Below the pieces are notes generated by a model. The model searched no databases, was not told where the DNA came from, and worked only from the letters and a program-made list of their open reading frames with translations. This document shows, one piece after another, positions 56,465 through 64,000 of a stretch of DNA of 64,000 nt. The stretch comes from Methylomicrobium agile (GTDB lineage Bacteria > Pseudomonadota > Gammaproteobacteria > Methylococcales > Methylomonadaceae), in assembly GCF_000733855.1 (NCBI RefSeq), contig NZ_JPOJ01000001.1, positions 2,435,001-2,499,000 of the forward strand, given 5' to 3'. The translations under genes were made by a program, and so were the position numbers. Position 1 is the first letter of the stretch. Each line of letters starts with the position of its first letter.

Positions 56465-59241
56465 CTGCTCGGACGCCCGCAGAGCCGGTGGTCCGGGTGC
56501 GGAACGTCAGCCTGCGTTACGGCAGGCATCTCGCTTTGGATGATTTGAGCCTGGAGATTCCCGGAGCCCGGATGATCGGCCTGATCGGTCCCGACGGCGT
56601 CGGCAAGTCCAGCCTGATGTCGCTGTTGACCGGCGCCCGCAAAATGCAGCAGGGCCGCATCGAAGTTTTGGGCGGCGATATCGGCGAGGCGGCGCACCGC
56701 CGCGCGGTCTGTCCCCGCATCGCCTACATGCCGCAGGGACTGGGCAAGAATCTCTACCTGACATTATCGGTTTACGAAAACGTCGATTTTTTCGGGCGCC
56801 TGTTCGGGCACGCGCCGGCCACGCGCCGCCGGCGCATCGCCGAGCTGCTCGACAGCACCGGCCTCGGGCCGTTCCGCGACCGTCCGGCCGGAAAACTGTC
56901 GGGCGGCATGAAACAAAAGCTCGGGCTTTGCTGCGCGCTGATTCACGATCCCGACCTCCTGGTGCTGGACGAGCCGACCACCGGCGTCGATCCCTTGTCG
57001 AGAGCCCAGTTCTGGGAGCTGATCGAGCGGCTGCGGGCGCGCCGCGAAGGGATGAGCGTACTCGTCTCGACCGCCTATATGGACGAGGCCGAACGCTTCG
57101 ACTGGCTGGTCGCGATGGATGCGGGGAAGGTGCTCGCTACCGGCGCGCCGGAAGAGCTCAGGACCCGCACGGATGCCGAAACGCTGGAAACGGCGTTCAT
57201 CCGGCTGCTGCCCGAAGCGAAACGCCTGGGACACAAGGGCATGGCGATTCCGCCGCGCGCGCTTTGCGGCGAGCCCGAAATCGCGATCGAGGCGCGCGGC
57301 CTGACCATGCGCTTCGGCGATTTCGTGGCGGTCGACCGCGTCAGCCTGCGCATCGAACGGGGCGAGATCTTCGGCTTTCTCGGCTCCAACGGCTGCGGCA
57401 AGTCGACCACGATGAAAATGCTGACCGGGCTGTTGCCGCCGAGCGAGGGCGAAGCGCGGCTGTTCGGGCAAGTCCTCGACGCCGGCAATCTGGCCACGCG
57501 CAAGCGCGTCGGCTACATGTCGCAAGCCTTTTCGCTGTATTCGGAACTGACCGTGCGCCAGAACCTGGAACTGCACGCGAAGCTGTTCCATTTGCCTGCG
57601 GCCGAGATTCCGGGGCGCGTCGAGGCGATGGCCGAGCGCTTCCTGCTCGGTCCGGCGATGGAGGCGCTGCCCGATGCGTTGCCTTTGGGCATTCGCCAGC
57701 GCCTGTCGCTGGCGGTCGCGGTGATCCATAAGCCCGATCTGTTGATCCTCGACGAGCCGACCTCCGGCGTCGATCCGGTCGCGCGCGACAGTTTCTGGGA
57801 GCTGATGGCCGACCTTTCGCGCCGGGACCGCGTCACCCTCTTTATTTCCACCCATTTCATGAACGAGGCCGAGCGTTGCGACCGGATATCGCTGATGCAC
57901 GCGGGCAAGGTGCTCGCCAGCGGCAGGCCTTCGGCTCTGGTCGAGCAGAGCGGACAGCCGACCCTGGAAGCGGCGTTTATCGATTATCTGAAGAAAGCGG
58001 TCGGGACCGGTGACGAGCCGGCGGACGTTCCTGGCGATGGGAATGTCTCTCTCGCTCCGCCTCGCCCCGACCCTCTCCCGGCAGGGGAGGGAGGGCCAAG
58101 GCTGAAGGATGGACGCTTCAGCCTGATGCGCCTGTTCAGCTATACCCGGCGCGAAACGCTGGAGTTGCGCCGCGATCCGTTGCGCAGTTCGATTTCGCTC
58201 TTCGGCACGCTGCTGTTGATGTTCGTGATGGGCTACGGGATCAGCATGGACGTCGAGAATTTGCGTTTCGCGGTGCTCGACCGCGACCGGACCCTGCTCA
58301 GCAACAATTACGCGCTCGATCTCGGCGGCTCTCGCTATTTCATCGAACGGCCGCCGATCGCCGATTACGACGAACTCGACCGGCGCATGCGCAGCGGCGA
58401 GCTGAGCCTGGCGCTGGAGATTCCGCCGAATTTCGCGCGCGACCTGGAGCGCGGCGGTAACGTCAGGATCGGCGCCTGGATCGACGGCTCGATGCCGAGC
58501 CGCGCCGAGAATGTGATCGGCTATGTTCAGGCGATGCATCAGGTCTGGCTGGCGGAGCAGGCCCGCCGTCGGGCAACCGACAAAGTTCCGCCGGAGCCGA
58601 TCAGGATCGAGACGCGCTATCGCTACAATCCGGACGTGAAGAGCCTGCCCGCGATCGTGCCGGCGGTGATTCCGATGCTGTTGATGCTGATCCCGGCGAT
58701 GCTCAGTGCGCTCAGCGTCGTACGCGAAAAAGAGCTCGGCTCGATCCTGAACCTGTACGTGACGCCGGTGACCAAGCTTGAATTTTTGCTCGGCAAGCAG
58801 ATGCCCTACATCGCGCTGGCGATGGTCAACTTCTTTCTACTGTGCGCATTCGCCGTCTTTGTGTTCGGTGTCCCGCACAAAGGCAATTTCCTGCTGCTGA
58901 CCGTCGCCGCGCTGCTCTACGTGACCGCCGCGACCGGCCTGGGCCTGTTGATCTCGGCGTTCACGCGCAGCCAGATCGCGGCGATCTTCGCGACGGCCCT
59001 CGCCACGATTATCCCCGCCTCGCGTTTTTCGGGGATGATCGATCCGATCGGCTCGCTGGAGGGCGGCGCGCGCTTCGTCGGCGAGATCTTCCCGACCACC
59101 CATTTCCTGACGATCAGCCGCGGCACGTTCTCGAAAGCGCTGGGCTTCGCCGAGCTGGCGCCGTCGCTGGTGCCGATCGTGTTGTCGATTCCGGTGATCG
59201 TCGGCTTGAGCGTGATGCTGCTGAACAAGCAGGAGCGTTGA
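56461..59241 (+). CDS. rbbA: RbbA-like ABC protein: two ATPase domains fused to a permease
   Basis: About 926 residues. ATPase 1: Walker [10 protein letters not shown], signature [11 protein letters not shown], Walker [13 protein letters not shown]. ATPase 2: GSNGCGKST, a degenerate signature [23 protein letters not shown]. The C-terminal half is an ABC-2 permease (large periplasmic loop, then helices from about residue 735). This is the RbbA/YhiH layout, named for ribosome-associated ATPase activity but usually encoded with HlyD and YhhJ partners, so transport is likely. The linker after ATPase 2 encodes low-complexity sequence from an inserted palindrome. The ATG at 56461 overlaps the previous stop. 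Confidence 0.92.
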   Translation: MTARTPAEPVVRVRNVSLRYGRHLALDDLSLEIPGARMIGLIGPDGVGKSSLMSLLTGARKMQQGRIEVLGGDIGEAAHRRAVCPRIAYMPQGLGKNLYLTLSVYENVDFFGRLFGHAPATRRRRIAELLDSTGLGPFRDRPAGKLSGGMKQKLGLCCALIHDPDLLVLDEPTTGVDPLSRAQFWELIERLRARREGMSVLVSTAYMDEAERFDWLVAMDAGKVLATGAPEELRTRTDAETLETAFIRLLPEAKRLGHKGMAIPPRALCGEPEIAIEARGLTMRFGDFVAVDRVSLRIERGEIFGFLGSNGCGKSTTMKMLTGLLPPSEGEARLFGQVLDAGNLATRKRVGYMSQAFSLYSELTVRQNLELHAKLFHLPAAEIPGRVEAMAERFLLGPAMEALPDALPLGIRQRLSLAVAVIHKPDLLILDEPTSGVDPVARDSFWELMADLSRRDRVTLFISTHFMNEAERCDRISLMHAGKVLASGRPSALVEQSGQPTLEAAFIDYLKKAVGTGDEPADVPGDGNVSLAPPRPDPLPAGEGGPRLKDGRFSLMRLFSYTRRETLELRRDPLRSSISLFGTLLLMFVMGYGISMDVENLRFAVLDRDRTLLSNNYALDLGGSRYFIERPPIADYDELDRRMRSGELSLALEIPPNFARDLERGGNVRIGAWIDGSMPSRAENVIGYVQAMHQVWLAEQARRRATDKVPPEPIRIETRYRYNPDVKSLPAIVPAVIPMLLMLIPAMLSALSVVREKELGSILNLYVTPVTKLEFLLGKQMPYIALAMVNFFLLCAFAVFVFGVPHKGNFLLLTVAALLYVTAATGLGLLISAFTRSQIAAIFATALATIIPASRFSGMIDPIGSLEGGARFVGEIFPTTHFLTISRGTFSKALGFAELAPSLVPIVLSIPVIVGLSVMLLNKQER

Positions 59242-59243
59242 CG

Positions 59244-60368
59244 GTGCAGACGCTGCTCAACATTTTCCATCTCGGCGTCAAGGAACTGCGCAGCCTCGCC
59301 CGCGACAGGCTGATGCTGGTCCTGATCGCCTTCGCGTTTACCGGCCAGGTCTATCTGACCGCGACCGGCTTGCCGGGTGCTCTGCACAAGGCACCGATCG
59401 CGGTCGTCGACGAAGACCGTTCGCCCTTGTCGTACCGGATCGGGAATGCCTTTTATCCGCCTTATTTCCAGACGCCGGCGGTCATCGATCCGTACGCCGC
59501 CGATCCGGGGCTGGATATCGGCTTGTACACTTTCGTGCTCGACATTCCTCCCGACTTTCAGCGCGACATGTTGGCCGGGCGGGCGCCCGCGATCCAGGTC
59601 AATGTCGATGCCACGCGCATGTCGCAGGCCTTCATCGGCAACAATTACATCCAGAACATCGTGAACGGCGAGGTGGCCGCCTTTCTGCAGGGGCATCGTG
59701 CGCCGTTCGTGTTTCCGGCCGAACTCGAGATCCGCGCCCGCTTCAACCCGAACCTGGAGCCGATGTGGTTCGGCTCGGTCATGGAAGTGATCAACGGCGT
59801 CACGATGCTGTTGATCATCCTGACCGGCGCGGCGCTGATCCGCGAACGCGAGCACGGCACCATCGAGCATTTGCTGGTGATGCCGCTGACCCCTTTCGAA
59901 ATCATGATGGCGAAGGTGTGGTCGATGGGACTGGTCGTGGCCGTAGCGGCGACCGCTTCGGTCGTCTTCGTCGTGCAGGGCATCCTGAAAGTCCCGATCG
60001 AGGGCTCGATCGGGCTGTTCGTGGCGGGCATGGCGCTGCATCTGTTCGCGGCCACCTCGATGGGGATTTTTCTCGGCACGGTGGCGCGGTCGATGCCGCA
60101 GATGGGGCTATTGATGATCATCGTGCTGCTGCCGCTGCAGATGTTGTCCGGCGGCATGACGCCGCGCGAGAGCATGCCGGAAGCGGTGCGGAATTTGATG
60201 CTCGCCGCCCCGACGACGCATTTCGTGGCGCTGGCGCAGGCGATTCTCTATCGGGGAGCGGGGGTGGAGACCGTCTGGCCGCAGTTTCTCGCCTTGCTCG
60301 GAATCGGCGGCGTTTTCTTTGTACTGGCGCTGAGCCGTTTCCGGAAGACCATCGGTTCGATGGGCTGA
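59244..60368 (+). CDS. yhhJ: ABC-2 type permease (YhhJ-like)
   Basis: 374-residue membrane protein, the last gene of the efflux operon. N-terminal span (LMLVLIAFAFTGQVYLTATG), a large periplasmic domain (about 40-175), then five spans with GAALIREREHGTIEHLLVMP, the conserved ABC-2 permease motif, and MLSGGMTPRESMPEAVRNLM. The start is a GTG at 59244 with AGGAGCGTTGAC upstream; the frame is open inside the previous gene but not as real sequence. It probably pairs with the permease half of the RbbA-like protein. Confidence 0.92.
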   Translation: MQTLLNIFHLGVKELRSLARDRLMLVLIAFAFTGQVYLTATGLPGALHKAPIAVVDEDRSPLSYRIGNAFYPPYFQTPAVIDPYAADPGLDIGLYTFVLDIPPDFQRDMLAGRAPAIQVNVDATRMSQAFIGNNYIQNIVNGEVAAFLQGHRAPFVFPAELEIRARFNPNLEPMWFGSVMEVINGVTMLLIILTGAALIREREHGTIEHLLVMPLTPFEIMMAKVWSMGLVVAVAATASVVFVVQGILKVPIEGSIGLFVAGMALHLFAATSMGIFLGTVARSMPQMGLLMIIVLLPLQMLSGGMTPRESMPEAVRNLMLAAPTTHFVALAQAILYRGAGVETVWPQFLALLGIGGVFFVLALSRFRKTIGSMG

Positions 60369-60429
60369 AATCCGGTTCGATCGTTTGCAGGCCGGATGGC
60401 AATCCGTAGAGCGGCGGATCGCTCCGGAT

Positions 60430-61458
60430 TCAGGTTTTGAAATAAGTCTCGCGAGGACCCCGGATCATCGGCGTCAAATGGCCGAGGAACTGGCGCGCGC
60501 TTTGTTCCCAGGAATAATTCAGCGCATGGCGCCGGCAGTCGGCCGGATTCAGTTTCAGCGCGTCCAACGCGGCCTGCCGCAGATCGGCGCCGAGTACGCC
60601 GACCGGGGCTTTGCCGATGATGTCGATCGGGCCGGGGGCGGGGAAGGCCGCGACCGGCACGCCGGCGGCCAGGGCTTCGAGAATCACCAGGCCGAAGGTA
60701 TCGGTGCGGCTCGGAAACACCATCACATCCGCGGCGGCTGCATATTGCGCCAGCATCTCGCCGGTCTGGAAGCCGACGAAGCGGGCTTCCGGGTATTTCC
60801 GTTCGAGTTCCGGCCGCTGGGGGCCGTCGCCGATCACATACTGGGTGCCGGGCAGATCCAGCTTCAAAAAATCCTCGATGTTTTTCTCGACCACGACGCG
60901 TCCGATATAGGCGAAGATCGGGCGTTTTTCCTGAAGAAAGTTTTTTTCGCGCGGCCGGTAGAGGTCGGTGTCGACGCCGCGCGACCAGAGGACCATTCGT
61001 TCGAAGCCTTTGTCGGCCAGGGTGCGCCGCATCGATTCGGTGGTGACCATCACGCGCGCGCTTTCGCTGTGAAACCAGCGCATGTAGCCGTAGCCGATCC
61101 ACAGCGGCAGGCCGATGCGCATCTTGAAATATTCGGGAAAGCGGGTGTGGAAGGAGGTCGTGTAGTGGTAGCCCATCTCGCGGCAATAACGCCGCGCGGC
61201 GAAACCGACGCAGCCTTCGGAAGCCAGATGGATCGCGTCCGGCTTGAATGCCTGGAGGGTGGGGCGCAGGCGCGGGCCGCACAAAAACGCCAGGCCGACG
61301 TTCGGATAGCCGGGGCAGGGCCAGGTGTAGAAGCGGTCCGGGGCGCACAGTTCGACCGTGTGCCCGAGCCGGCGCAACACTTCCATCGTCTGGGTCAGCG
61401 TGGTGACGACGCCGTTGATTTGCGGATGCCAGGCGTCGGTGATCAGGGCGATTCTCAA
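60430..61458 (-). CDS. Glycosyltransferase family 4 (GDP-mannose-dependent mannosyltransferase-like)
   Basis: About 342 residues. Fold GT-B: LRIALITDAWHPQINGVVTT at the N-terminus, DRFYTWPCPGYPNVGLAF, HTRFPEYFKMRIGLPLWIGY, and the nucleotide-sugar domain LWSRGVDTDLYRP, FAYIGRVVVEKNIEDFLKL, PSRTDTFGLVILEALAAGVP. This pattern is common to MgtA/SqdX-like enzymes; the acceptor is not predictable, though a glycolipid is usual. The start is TTG at 61458 with AGGAG upstream. The frame is open much further upstream but overlaps the next gene. Confidence 0.87.
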   Translation of the reverse strand: MRIALITDAWHPQINGVVTTLTQTMEVLRRLGHTVELCAPDRFYTWPCPGYPNVGLAFLCGPRLRPTLQAFKPDAIHLASEGCVGFAARRYCREMGYHYTTSFHTRFPEYFKMRIGLPLWIGYGYMRWFHSESARVMVTTESMRRTLADKGFERMVLWSRGVDTDLYRPREKNFLQEKRPIFAYIGRVVVEKNIEDFLKLDLPGTQYVIGDGPQRPELERKYPEARFVGFQTGEMLAQYAAAADVMVFPSRTDTFGLVILEALAAGVPVAAFPAPGPIDIIGKAPVGVLGADLRQAALDALKLNPADCRRHALNYSWEQSARQFLGHLTPMIRGPRETYFKT

Positions 61459-61511
61459 AGCGGCAGCTCCTTTATCTTGACGGCGATGGAGGGCATGACT
61501 CACCCGTCGGG

Positions 61512-62876
61512 TTAGGAATTCCGCCTGGCCTCGATCTGGGCGCGCAGTTCCCGGTGGCGGACCTCGTCGATCGGGAAATTCCAGAGCAGCGGGAAAGCGA
61601 GCAGCATGATCAAGGCGGGCAGCCAGCCGTAGATGTGCATTAGCGCCGAGATCGACGCCGGGCTGTGGCTTGCGGCATTCGGGGTGAAACCGAATAAGGC
61701 CGGAAAGCCGGTGCCCATCATCACGCCGAGCGCCACGGCCAGCTTGATCGCCATGCCCCAGAGCGCGAAAAACAGGCCGGTGCGTTGCTTGCCGGTGTCC
61801 AGCGTGTCCTGATCGATCACGTCGGCGGCGATCGAATTGGACAGGAAGAAAATGGCTGCGAAACTGCTGCCGCGCAGCATGATCAGGGTGCCGTAGAATG
61901 CGATGTCGCCGGCGCCGACCCAGGGAAAGGGCAGGCTCCAGAGTCCGACCCAGAGCGCCGCGAGAGTGACCGCCCGGTGCTTGCCGATCCGGTCCGAAAG
62001 CCGCAGCCACAGCGGCATCGCGGCCAGCGAGGCGACCGTTTCGCCGAGAATCAGCGGCGCGAACAGTTCGGGCCGGCCGATCACGTGTTTCAATACCAGT
62101 TTATGCAGGCTTGCCTGGATCATCAGGCCGGCCCCGAACAGTACGATCGCGATCGCGGTGCGGAGAAATGCCCTGTTTTTGCACACGGAAAGCAGCGCTG
62201 GCCAGCCGATCAAAATTTCCCCGGTCAATTTTTCGGACGGCGGTTCCGGCACCCGCCAGAGCGTGACCGCGACCAAGGGCGGCAGAGACAGGATCACCAT
62301 CAGCGCGATGGCGCGCATTTCGCCGCTGCCGCCTTGATGTCCCGCCAGCCCCATCGCGGCCAGCACGGCGAGAAACAGACATTGGCCGGTGGCGCCGAAG
62401 CCTTCGCGCCAGGCGGCGATCCGGGAACGCTCCCGGTAGCCGGTCGACAGTTCGGCCCCCCAGGCCTTGTAAGGCAGGTCGAAGATCGAATAGCCGATCG
62501 ACAGCAGGCTCGCCCAGACCATCAGGTAGAGCAGCGAGGCGTTTTGCAGCGGAACGAACAGCATCCAGGTGGCGATCATGATGACCGGCGTGCCGACCGC
62601 CAGCCAGGGCTTGCGCCGGCCCCAGCGGCTGTGCCAGCGGTCGCTGATCGTTCCGATCACGGGATCGGTCAGCACGTCGAAGATGCGCGAAACGGAGATC
62701 ATCGCGCCGACGCCGGCCAAAGGCAGCCCCATTTCGCCGGCATAAAAGGCCGGGATGAACAACGCCATCGGCAGGGTCATCACCGCATCGGTCAGATGCG
62801 GCAAGGCGTACAGCATCATTGTCCGTCGGGACAAAGGCTCGGCGGCGGCCGGATCGGTGCGGTCGGGGCTCGTCAA
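61512..62876 (-). CDS. MFS transporter, GPH (sugar:cation symporter) family
   Basis: 454 residues with about 12 membrane spans. MelB-like landmarks: LPMALFIPAFYAGEMGLPLA, SRIFDVLTDPVIGTISDR, the SRWGRRKPW loop, DLPYKAWGAELSTGYRERSR and AADVIDQDTLDTGKQRTGLF. The family takes up glycosides or pentoses with cations; the substrate here is unknown. Minus strand, about 50 bases before the glycosyltransferase, so the two are probably one operon. Confidence 0.9.
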   Translation of the reverse strand: MTSPDRTDPAAAEPLSRRTMMLYALPHLTDAVMTLPMALFIPAFYAGEMGLPLAGVGAMISVSRIFDVLTDPVIGTISDRWHSRWGRRKPWLAVGTPVIMIATWMLFVPLQNASLLYLMVWASLLSIGYSIFDLPYKAWGAELSTGYRERSRIAAWREGFGATGQCLFLAVLAAMGLAGHQGGSGEMRAIALMVILSLPPLVAVTLWRVPEPPSEKLTGEILIGWPALLSVCKNRAFLRTAIAIVLFGAGLMIQASLHKLVLKHVIGRPELFAPLILGETVASLAAMPLWLRLSDRIGKHRAVTLAALWVGLWSLPFPWVGAGDIAFYGTLIMLRGSSFAAIFFLSNSIAADVIDQDTLDTGKQRTGLFFALWGMAIKLAVALGVMMGTGFPALFGFTPNAASHSPASISALMHIYGWLPALIMLLAFPLLWNFPIDEVRHRELRAQIEARRNS

Positions 62877-63292
62877 GGCGTCGCTCCTCTTGTGGGGTGC
62901 AAGCGTTTGCTCGAATCCGCCCAGCCTAACATAGTTCCGTTAAACCGGACACCTCGCTTTGCCTGCCGGCGTGCGGCGGTTCACTGACTTTGAAATTTAA
63001 ACAATAAAACCCGCTTCCTCAGTGGGTAAGAAATCAGCCAGATTCTTTTCTATCTTTACCAGCCAATACCTGTCACACGGCCTGCTGACTAACCAACAGG
63101 CAATCAACAAAAACTGCTGATAAACCAGCAGCATAAAAATATTTCAGAGGCTTGGGTTGGTCTATCGGATAGGGATTGAATTTTCAAGCCTATGAAAATA
63201 AATGACATTTCAATAAAAACCCGGTTAAAAAACAGATTGGCACGGAGTTTGATTAGTTATTGCAGTATTAGCCTGTAATGACGAGTTATATC
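62877..63292. other. AT-rich intergenic region between divergent genes
   Basis: No gene seen. Short inverted and direct repeats of CTGCTGATAAACCAGCAG type occur near 63110-63132. The right end contains the possible promoter of the GntR gene. Confidence 0.5.
63238..63253 (+). promoter_or_regulatory. Possible sigma-54 promoter upstream of gntR-type gene
   Basis: TGGCAC (63238-63243), five bases, then TTGAT (63249-63253). The -24 box is perfect, but the -12 box has A where the invariant C of TTGCA should be. It lies about 40 bases before the GTG start. Confidence 0.3.
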
Positions 63293-64000
63293 GTGACAAC
63301 ACTTGTGACATCCACTTCGAATTTTTCTCACCCGACACCGGGCCCATTGTATGCCCGTATCCGGGATGAACTCCGTACCATGATCGTCAACGGCACTTAC
63401 CAGCCGCATCAACGCTTACCGTCGGAGAGCGACTTGATCAAACGTTATGGCGTTAGCCGGATCACCGTGCGCCAGGCATTGGGGGAGTTGGAGAAAGAAG
63501 GTTTGCTGTTCAAGATTGCCGGCAAAGGCATGTTCGTTTCCAAGCCCAAACCTTTTCAAGACTTGGCGCGCTTGCAGGGTTTTGCCGAGGCGATGTCCAG
63601 GCAGGGTTATGAAGTGTACAACCGTGTGGTCGGGCTTGATTTTGCCGCCGGCAACGGCACGGCCGACTCGGACGAGCCAAGGCAGCGGCTCGATCTGGCG
63701 GAGCCCGAACGTATCGCCGAATTGAAGCGCGTTCGTTATTTGAATCGCGAACCGGTTTCCTACGACGTCAGTTACATGAGCGCAACATTGGGCGAACGGC
63801 TGGCCAAGGAGGATTTGCCAGGCCGCGATTTTTTTCTGATTTTCGAAAATCAATACGGCATTGCGCTCGGTTTCGCCGATTTGGCGATCGACGCCATACT
63901 GGCCGATAGCGAAATTGCCGAATTGCTGCAAATAGCCAAAGGCACTCCGATATTGCGCGTGGAGCGCCTTACCCATAGCCGGGACGGGCAGCCTTTGACT
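63293..64000 (+). CDS. GntR-family regulator with UTRA domain (3' end outside window)
   Basis: At least 236 codons, open to the window edge. It starts at GTG 63293 (a second GTG is at 63305). The winged-helix domain is clear: PLYARIRDELRTMIVNGTYQ, RLPSESDLIKRYGVSRITVR, QALGELEKEGLLFKIAGKGM, FVSKPKP. The following UTRA domain (LARLQGFAEAMSRQGYEV ... RVRYLNREPVSYDVSYMSA ... LRVERLTHSRDGQPL) binds small sugars, phosphonates or amino-acid breakdown products in relatives (HutC/FarR class). The effector is unknown. Divergent from the GPH transporter, it might regulate it. Confidence 0.9.
   Translation, partial: MTTLVTSTSNFSHPTPGPLYARIRDELRTMIVNGTYQPHQRLPSESDLIKRYGVSRITVRQALGELEKEGLLFKIAGKGMFVSKPKPFQDLARLQGFAEAMSRQGYEVYNRVVGLDFAAGNGTADSDEPRQRLDLAEPERIAELKRVRYLNREPVSYDVSYMSATLGERLAKEDLPGRDFFLIFENQYGIALGFADLAIDAILADSEIAELLQIAKGTPILRVERLTHSRDGQPLT

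Noticed and set aside
53918-58539. Very long minus-strand frames opposite the efflux operon (53918-56365, 56764-58539)
   Set aside because: GC-driven shadows of the outer-membrane factor, HlyD and RbbA genes; Arg/Gln/His-rich composition without domains.

Overview
The window is chromosomal DNA of a gammaproteobacterium. Support comes from the gene orders ribF-ileS-lspA, SRP RNA-dnaX-ybaB-recR and birA-coaX-SPOR-type protein, all usual in that class. The S-layer-type secretion locus and the dense hairpin repeats resemble aerobic methanotrophs of the Methylococcales. That placement is inference: no methane-oxidation gene lies here.

Layout. 1-2590: 3' part of an rRNA operon (23S, 5S, terminator). 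2.7-11.5 kb: envelope housekeeping genes (lnt, an rlpA-type lipoprotein, lspA, ileS, ribF, a small membrane protein, a qmcA/nfeD pair). 11.6-26.4 kb: a type I secretion system (ABC exporter, adaptor, TolC-type channel), a giant Ca-binding RTX/S-layer-like protein split by one apparent frameshift, then a DUF6447-like protein, an unrecognised protein and a SapC-family protein. 26.5-27.7 kb: a slipin. 27.7-34.4 kb: a repeat-rich accessory zone with about ten copies of a 90-bp palindromic element, a REP-associated tyrosine transposase sitting between two of them, an Rpn-type nuclease, a DUF5397 gene with a broken vapD, a RelE/Phd-type toxin-antitoxin pair, a truncated tRNA-like sequence and a 136-bp MITE. 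33.2-35.7 kb: a second SapC gene, a second copy of the unrecognised partner and a YcgR/PilZ protein.

36.1-50.6 kb is ordinary chromosome: PilZ protein, birA, coaX, a duplicated SPOR-like protein, a small membrane protein with a strong promoter, lpxD, moaC / moaD-moaE, a DUF2797 protein, a HIT protein, recR, ybaB, dnaX, SRP RNA, hemL and a small exported protein. 50.6-60.4 kb is a double efflux island: emrA-emrB on the minus strand, divergent from tetR, an outer-membrane factor, an HlyD protein, an RbbA-like ABC protein and a YhhJ-like permease. The end holds a GT4 glycosyltransferase, a GPH-type sugar symporter and the start of a GntR/UTRA regulator that runs off the window.

The most coherent accessory system is the surface-layer locus. 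The exporter trio lies just upstream of its probable RTX substrate, which has its own promoter and a double terminator. The two SapC genes, each with the same unrecognised partner, suggest a duplicated, undescribed accessory module for surface-layer export or assembly. The frameshift in the RTX gene would inactivate the layer if it is real.
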